Below are positions 6,964 to 9,698 of a stretch of 9,698 nucleotides of DNA, in pieces. Each line of letters opens with the position of its first letter. Position 1 is the first letter of the stretch. Source of the stretch: Aquabacterium sp. (GTDB lineage: Bacteria; Pseudomonadota; Gammaproteobacteria; Burkholderiales; Burkholderiaceae_C); the NCBI GenBank assembly GCA_017989885.1, contig JAGNPA010000041.1, positions 1 to 9,698 of the forward strand. The letters are read 5' to 3'. The position numbers and the translations under genes are program-made. The notes under the pieces were generated by a model. The model did not search any database. It worked only from the letters and a program-made list of their open reading frames with translations, and was not told the DNA's origin.

Positions 6964-6990
6964 TCGCCTGTTTCCGAATCTGTTTGCCTC

Positions 6991-8103
6991 ATGCCCGTCT
7001 CGGCCCCCACTGTTCTGCCCCCGGTCACCGACCCCAGCACCGCCTGGTTGGTCGTCGATGACATCGCCCTGCGCTATGGCAAACGCACCATCCTGGAACA
7101 CCTGAGCTTCGCCCTGCCCCAGGGTGGCATCGCCTGCCTGCTGGGTCCGTCGGGCTGCGGCAAGACCACGGCGCTGCGCGCGATCGCCGGCTTCGAGCCG
7201 ATCAGCGACGGCGCCATCCGGCTGGCCGGGCAGGTGCTCAGTGCGCCGGGCCAGATCACCCCGCCCGAGAAGCGCCGCATCGGCATGGTGTTTCAGGACT
7301 ACGCGCTGTTCCCGCACCTGACCGTGGCGCAGAACGTCGGGTTCGGCCTGCGGGGCCGTGCCGGGGCCGACCAGCGCGTCGCCGAGATGCTCGACACCGT
7401 GGGTCTGGCCCATGCCGCGCAGCGCTTCCCGCACGAGCTGTCCGGCGGCCAGCAGCAGCGCGTCGCCCTGGCACGCGCGCTGGCGCCGCAGCCCAGCATC
7501 CTCCTGCTCGACGAGCCCTTCTCCAACCTGGACGTGGCGCTGCGCGAGCGCCTGGCGGGCGAGGTGCGCGACATCCTCAAGGCCACGAACACCACGGCCG
7601 TGCTCGTCACCCACGACCAGCACGAGGCCTTTGCGATGGCCGATGTCATCGGCGTGATGGCCGATGGCCACCTGCAGCAATGGGACACGGCCTACGGCCT
7701 GTATCACCAGCCCGCCAACCGCCGGGTCGCCAACTTTGTGGGACAGGGAGCGTTCGTGCCCGCCGTGGTGGTGGACGAGCACCACCTGCGTCTGGACGTG
7801 GGCCAGAGCACCGGCGACCAGACGGTGTTCGCCACCGACGACGTGATGACCCATGCCCCCGGCACCCGGGTGGACGTGCTGATGCGACCGGACGACGTCG
7901 TGCATGACGACGCCAGCCCGGTGAAAGCGCGGGTGCTGCACAAGGCCTTCAAGGGTGCGGAGTTTTTGTACACCCTGGCCCTGAGCGATGGCACCGAGGT
8001 GCTTTCGGCCATCCCGTCCCACCACGACCACGCCATCGGTGAAGCGATTGGCATTCGCCTGGACCTGAGCCACGTGGTGGCCTTTGCCCACGTCGCCGAG
8101 TGA
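6991..8103 (+). CDS. fbpC: Ferric-iron ABC transporter ATPase (FbpC)
   Basis: A 370-residue cytoplasmic ATPase that powers iron import through FbpB. All nucleotide-site motifs are intact: Walker A GPSGCGKT (52-59), Q-loop Gln102 in MVFQDYALFPH, signature LSGGQQQR (150-157), Walker B LLLDEP (171-176), the D-loop SNLD, and H-loop His208 in VTHDQ. After about residue 245 comes a C-terminal regulatory region of the TOBE type seen in the CysA/FbpC/PotA group. ATG 6991 is the first in-frame ATG after the divergent fbpB promoter. The longer open frame upstream only reads through antisense fbpB sequence. No Shine-Dalgarno sequence is seen. With its -10 candidate ending at 6956, the leader would be about 25 bases. 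murU follows 4 bp after the stop. Confidence 0.95.
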   Translation: MPVSAPTVLPPVTDPSTAWLVVDDIALRYGKRTILEHLSFALPQGGIACLLGPSGCGKTTALRAIAGFEPISDGAIRLAGQVLSAPGQITPPEKRRIGMVFQDYALFPHLTVAQNVGFGLRGRAGADQRVAEMLDTVGLAHAAQRFPHELSGGQQQRVALARALAPQPSILLLDEPFSNLDVALRERLAGEVRDILKATNTTAVLVTHDQHEAFAMADVIGVMADGHLQQWDTAYGLYHQPANRRVANFVGQGAFVPAVVVDEHHLRLDVGQSTGDQTVFATDDVMTHAPGTRVDVLMRPDDVVHDDASPVKARVLHKAFKGAEFLYTLALSDGTEVLSAIPSHHDHAIGEAIGIRLDLSHVVAFAHVAE

Positions 8104-8107
8104 CGCC

Positions 8108-8815
8108 ATGCGCAACCTGCCCGCCCTCATCCTGGCCGCCGGTCGCGGCGAACGCATGCGCCCGCTCACCGACACCACCCCCAAGCCGCTGCTGTGCGTG
8201 AAGGGCAAGCCACTGATCGAATGGCACCTGGAGGCGCTGGCACGCGACGGCGTGCGAGAGGTGGTGATCAACACGGCCCACCTGGAAGACCAGTTCCCCG
8301 CCGTGCTGGGCGATGGCGCACGCTGGGGGCTGCGCATCACCTACTCGATGGAGGGCCGGGACCACGGCGGCGCGCTGGAGACCGCTGGCGGCATGGCCCA
8401 GGCCCTGCCCTTGCTGGGTGACGCCTTCTGGGTGCTGGCCGGCGATGTGTTCGTGCCGGGCTTCCGTTTTGAGGCGAGCGCCGCCCAGGCCTTCGTCGCG
8501 GGCGAGGATTGGGGCCAGATGTGGCTGGTGCCCAACCCGGCCCACGTGCCGCAGGGTGACTTTGCCCTCACGCTGGAGGGCCGCGTGCAGCGCAAGGATC
8601 AGGCGAGCGCGGGCACGCCGGCCTACACCTACTCCACCATCGGGCTGTACCGGCCAGCCATGGTGGCGGGCATCCAGCCCGGCGAGAAGGCGGCCTTGCG
8701 GCCCTGCCTGGAGCGCGCCATCGATGCCCATCGGCTGAGCGGTTGTCTTTATAACGGCCCCTGGGTGGACGTGGGCACCCCCCAGCGCCTGGCGGAGCTG
8801 AACGCCTCGCCCTGA
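8108..8815 (+). CDS. murU: N-acetylmuramate-1-phosphate uridylyltransferase (MurU)
   Basis: A 235-residue cytoplasmic nucleotidyltransferase that makes UDP-MurNAc from MurNAc-1-phosphate and UTP. In Pseudomonas and relatives this step recycles peptidoglycan and bypasses MurA. The N-terminus carries the sugar-nucleotidyltransferase signature LAAGRGERMRPLTDTTPKPL (9-28). Other marks are ETAGG (91-95), the metal-binding AGD (111-113), and the C-terminal GPWVDVGTPQRLAEL (217-231), all placed as in known MurU proteins. ATG 8108 gives the standard short N-terminus, and a TTG further upstream overlaps fbpC and is less likely. GAG at 8098-8100 is a minimal ribosome site, so translational coupling to fbpC (stop at 8103) is plausible. 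Its usual kinase partner AmgK is not adjacent. A related mannose-1-phosphate guanylyltransferase-like role is the main alternative. Confidence 0.88.
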   Translation: MRNLPALILAAGRGERMRPLTDTTPKPLLCVKGKPLIEWHLEALARDGVREVVINTAHLEDQFPAVLGDGARWGLRITYSMEGRDHGGALETAGGMAQALPLLGDAFWVLAGDVFVPGFRFEASAAQAFVAGEDWGQMWLVPNPAHVPQGDFALTLEGRVQRKDQASAGTPAYTYSTIGLYRPAMVAGIQPGEKAALRPCLERAIDAHRLSGCLYNGPWVDVGTPQRLAELNASP

Positions 8816-8829
8816 TCCCCTCTGACGGC

Positions 8830-8846
8830 GGGGCGGGAAAAGCCCC
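8830..8846 (+). terminator. GC-rich stem-loop after murU
   Basis: GGGGC (8830-8834) pairs with GCCCC (8842-8846) around GGGAAAA, 14 bases past the murU stop. There is no T-tract, so termination is uncertain. Its position between murU and the next promoter fits the end of the fbpC-murU transcript. Confidence 0.3.
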
Positions 8847-8875
8847 CACACAGGCAAGGCTGCACCGGGTAAAAT
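8847..8875 (+). promoter_or_regulatory. Promoter of the small secreted protein gene, possibly also miaB
   Basis: TAAAAT (8870-8875) matches TATAAT at 5 of 6 and sits in the GGGTAAAATTCCCG setting common before betaproteobacterial genes. CACACA (8847-8852) at 17 bp is a weak -35, matching TTGACA at 3 of 6. Transcription would begin near 8882. As miaB follows the next gene after 14 bp, this promoter may serve both. Confidence 0.5.
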
Positions 8876-8908
8876 TCCCGCTTGATCAACAGCCCCTGGA
8901 TCTACACC

Positions 8909-9292
8909 ATGCCCCGCTGTCTCTCGATGGTTCTGGCCGCTGCGGCCTTGGCTGTCCCGGCCCTGGCCTGCGCCCAGGTCACGCGCACCCTGCCCGTGAA
9001 CTCCCTGCGCGGCGAAGTGGCCTTCGGCCAGCCGCCTGAAGTCCTGCTCAATGGCCAGCCCATGCGCCTGGCGCCCGGGGCACGCATCCGCGACCCCCAG
9101 GGCATGGTGCTGCTGTCCGGCGCCCTGGCCGGGCAAAAGCTCAAGGTCAACTACACGGTCGACCCCTACGGGCTGTTGTTCAACGTGTGGATCCTGCGTC
9201 CTGAGGAGCTGGCCCAGCGCTGGCCGACCACGCCCAAGGAAGCCGCCACCTGGACCTACGACCCGATCAATTTCACCTGGATCAAGCCCTGA
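8909..9292 (+). CDS. Small secreted protein of unknown function upstream of miaB
   Basis: A 127-residue protein I do not recognise as a named family. It opens with a clear signal peptide: a short basic tip (MPRC), a hydrophobic core to about residue 19, and an ACA signal peptidase I site after Ala22. Cys21 follows ALA, but that is a poor lipobox, so lipidation is less likely. The mature chain of about 105 residues is rich in predicted beta strands and turns ([19 protein letters not shown], then [11 protein letters not shown]). It has no cysteine and ends in a Trp/Tyr-rich tail ([14 protein letters not shown]). A small beta-barrel (OB-like) fold is a guess. ATG 8909 is preceded by only a weak GGA. 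The gap to miaB is 14 bp, so co-transcription is likely, but nothing here links it to tRNA modification. Confidence 0.85.
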   Translation: MPRCLSMVLAAAALAVPALACAQVTRTLPVNSLRGEVAFGQPPEVLLNGQPMRLAPGARIRDPQGMVLLSGALAGQKLKVNYTVDPYGLLFNVWILRPEELAQRWPTTPKEAATWTYDPINFTWIKP

Positions 9293-9306
9293 TCCCCTCC
9301 CGACCC

Positions 9307-9698
9307 ATGAGCACCGCGCCCGAGACCAAGAAGGTCTACATCAAGACCTATGGCTGCCAGATGAACGAATATGACTCGGACAAGATGTCCGACGTCATGA
9401 ACGCTGCCCAAGGCTACACGCCCACCAACGACCCCGAAGAAGCCGATCTGATCCTGTTCAACACCTGCTCGATCCGCGAGAAGGCGCAGGAGAAGGTGTT
9501 CTCCGACCTGGGCCGCGTCAAGCACCTCAAGGACAAGGGCGTGATGATCGGCGTGGGCGGCTGCGTGGCCAGCCAGGAAGGCGCGGCCATCATCGCGCGC
9601 GCACCCTATGTGGACGTGGTCTTCGGCCCGCAGACCCTGCATCGCCTGCCGGCCATGCTGGCGCAGCGTGCCGCCTCCCAGCGCCCGCAGGTCGACAT
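9307..9698 (+). CDS. miaB: MiaB tRNA methylthiotransferase, N-terminal part, 3' end outside window
   Basis: The first 130 codons of the radical-SAM enzyme that adds a methylthio group to N6-isopentenyladenosine-37 of tRNAs reading UNN codons. The frame is open to the right edge. The part seen is the UPF0004 (MTTase N-terminal) domain, which holds an auxiliary iron-sulfur cluster. Its three cysteine ligands are present: Cys17 in [12 protein letters not shown], Cys54 in [10 protein letters not shown] and Cys86 in [11 protein letters not shown]. The radical-SAM CxxxCxxC motif and the TRAM domain should lie beyond the window. ATG 9307 gives the typical [13 protein letters not shown] start. The preceding bases are pyrimidine-rich (CCCCTCCCGACCC), with no Shine-Dalgarno sequence. 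Confidence 0.97.
   Translation, partial: MSTAPETKKVYIKTYGCQMNEYDSDKMSDVMNAAQGYTPTNDPEEADLILFNTCSIREKAQEKVFSDLGRVKHLKDKGVMIGVGGCVASQEGAAIIARAPYVDVVFGPQTLHRLPAMLAQRAASQRPQVD

Noticed and set aside
6154..6990. In-frame upstream extension of the ATPase gene by about 279 codons
   Set aside because: The extension lies antisense to fbpB and does not resemble any ATPase N-terminus. ATG 6991 gives the normal family start.
6961..8340. Minus-strand open frame opposite fbpC and the start of murU
   Set aside because: Antisense shadow. Both plus-strand genes have intact catalytic motifs.

Overview
The window looks like chromosomal DNA from a high-GC betaproteobacterium, most likely of the order Burkholderiales. 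The base composition, the HtpG, GdhA, MurU and MiaB sequences, and the TAAAAT-type -10 element before one gene all point that way. I cannot fix the genus. I see no insertion sequence, phage gene, CRISPR array, integrase or other accessory cargo. All genes have similar composition and look resident.

Layout, left to right. (1) Positions 1-518 hold the 5' third of htpG (Hsp90) on the minus strand, preceded by a very good sigma-32 heat-shock promoter. (2) A CAU-anticodon tRNA (683-759) follows on the plus strand, with its own promoter and an intrinsic terminator, then a second strong dyad. (3) A membrane chemoreceptor gene (977-2578, plus) runs convergently into gdhA (NADP-type glutamate dehydrogenase, 2609-3955, minus). 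The junction carries two perfect or near-perfect hairpins that share the same GATCTG/CAGATC arms. (4) The 238-bp region between divergent gdhA and fbpA holds a pair of inverted operator-like sites on the gdhA side. On the fbpA side it holds a tandem repeat and a Fur-box-like sequence inside a promoter. (5) A complete ferric-iron ABC importer follows, but not as the usual fbpABC operon: binding protein (4194-5219, plus), fused two-domain permease (5224-6936, minus) and ATPase (6991-8103, plus). The permease and ATPase diverge from a 54-bp gap containing a second Fur-like box. (6) murU, a cell-wall recycling uridylyltransferase, starts 4 bp after the ATPase stop and probably shares its transcript. 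(7) A small secreted protein of unknown function (8909-9292) with its own likely promoter sits 14 bp upstream of miaB, the tRNA methylthiotransferase gene, which runs off the right edge.

Functionally this is core metabolism and stress physiology: protein folding, translation and tRNA modification, nitrogen assimilation, chemosensing, iron uptake and peptidoglycan recycling. The clearest unit is the iron importer, whose two control regions both resemble Fur targets, so the three separately oriented genes could still be co-regulated. I found no convincing undescribed system. The best leads are regulatory: the split Fur-type iron locus with murU attached, the double hairpin with interchangeable arms, the inverted site pair before gdhA, the alternating dyads behind the tRNA, and the unrecognised secreted protein next to miaB.
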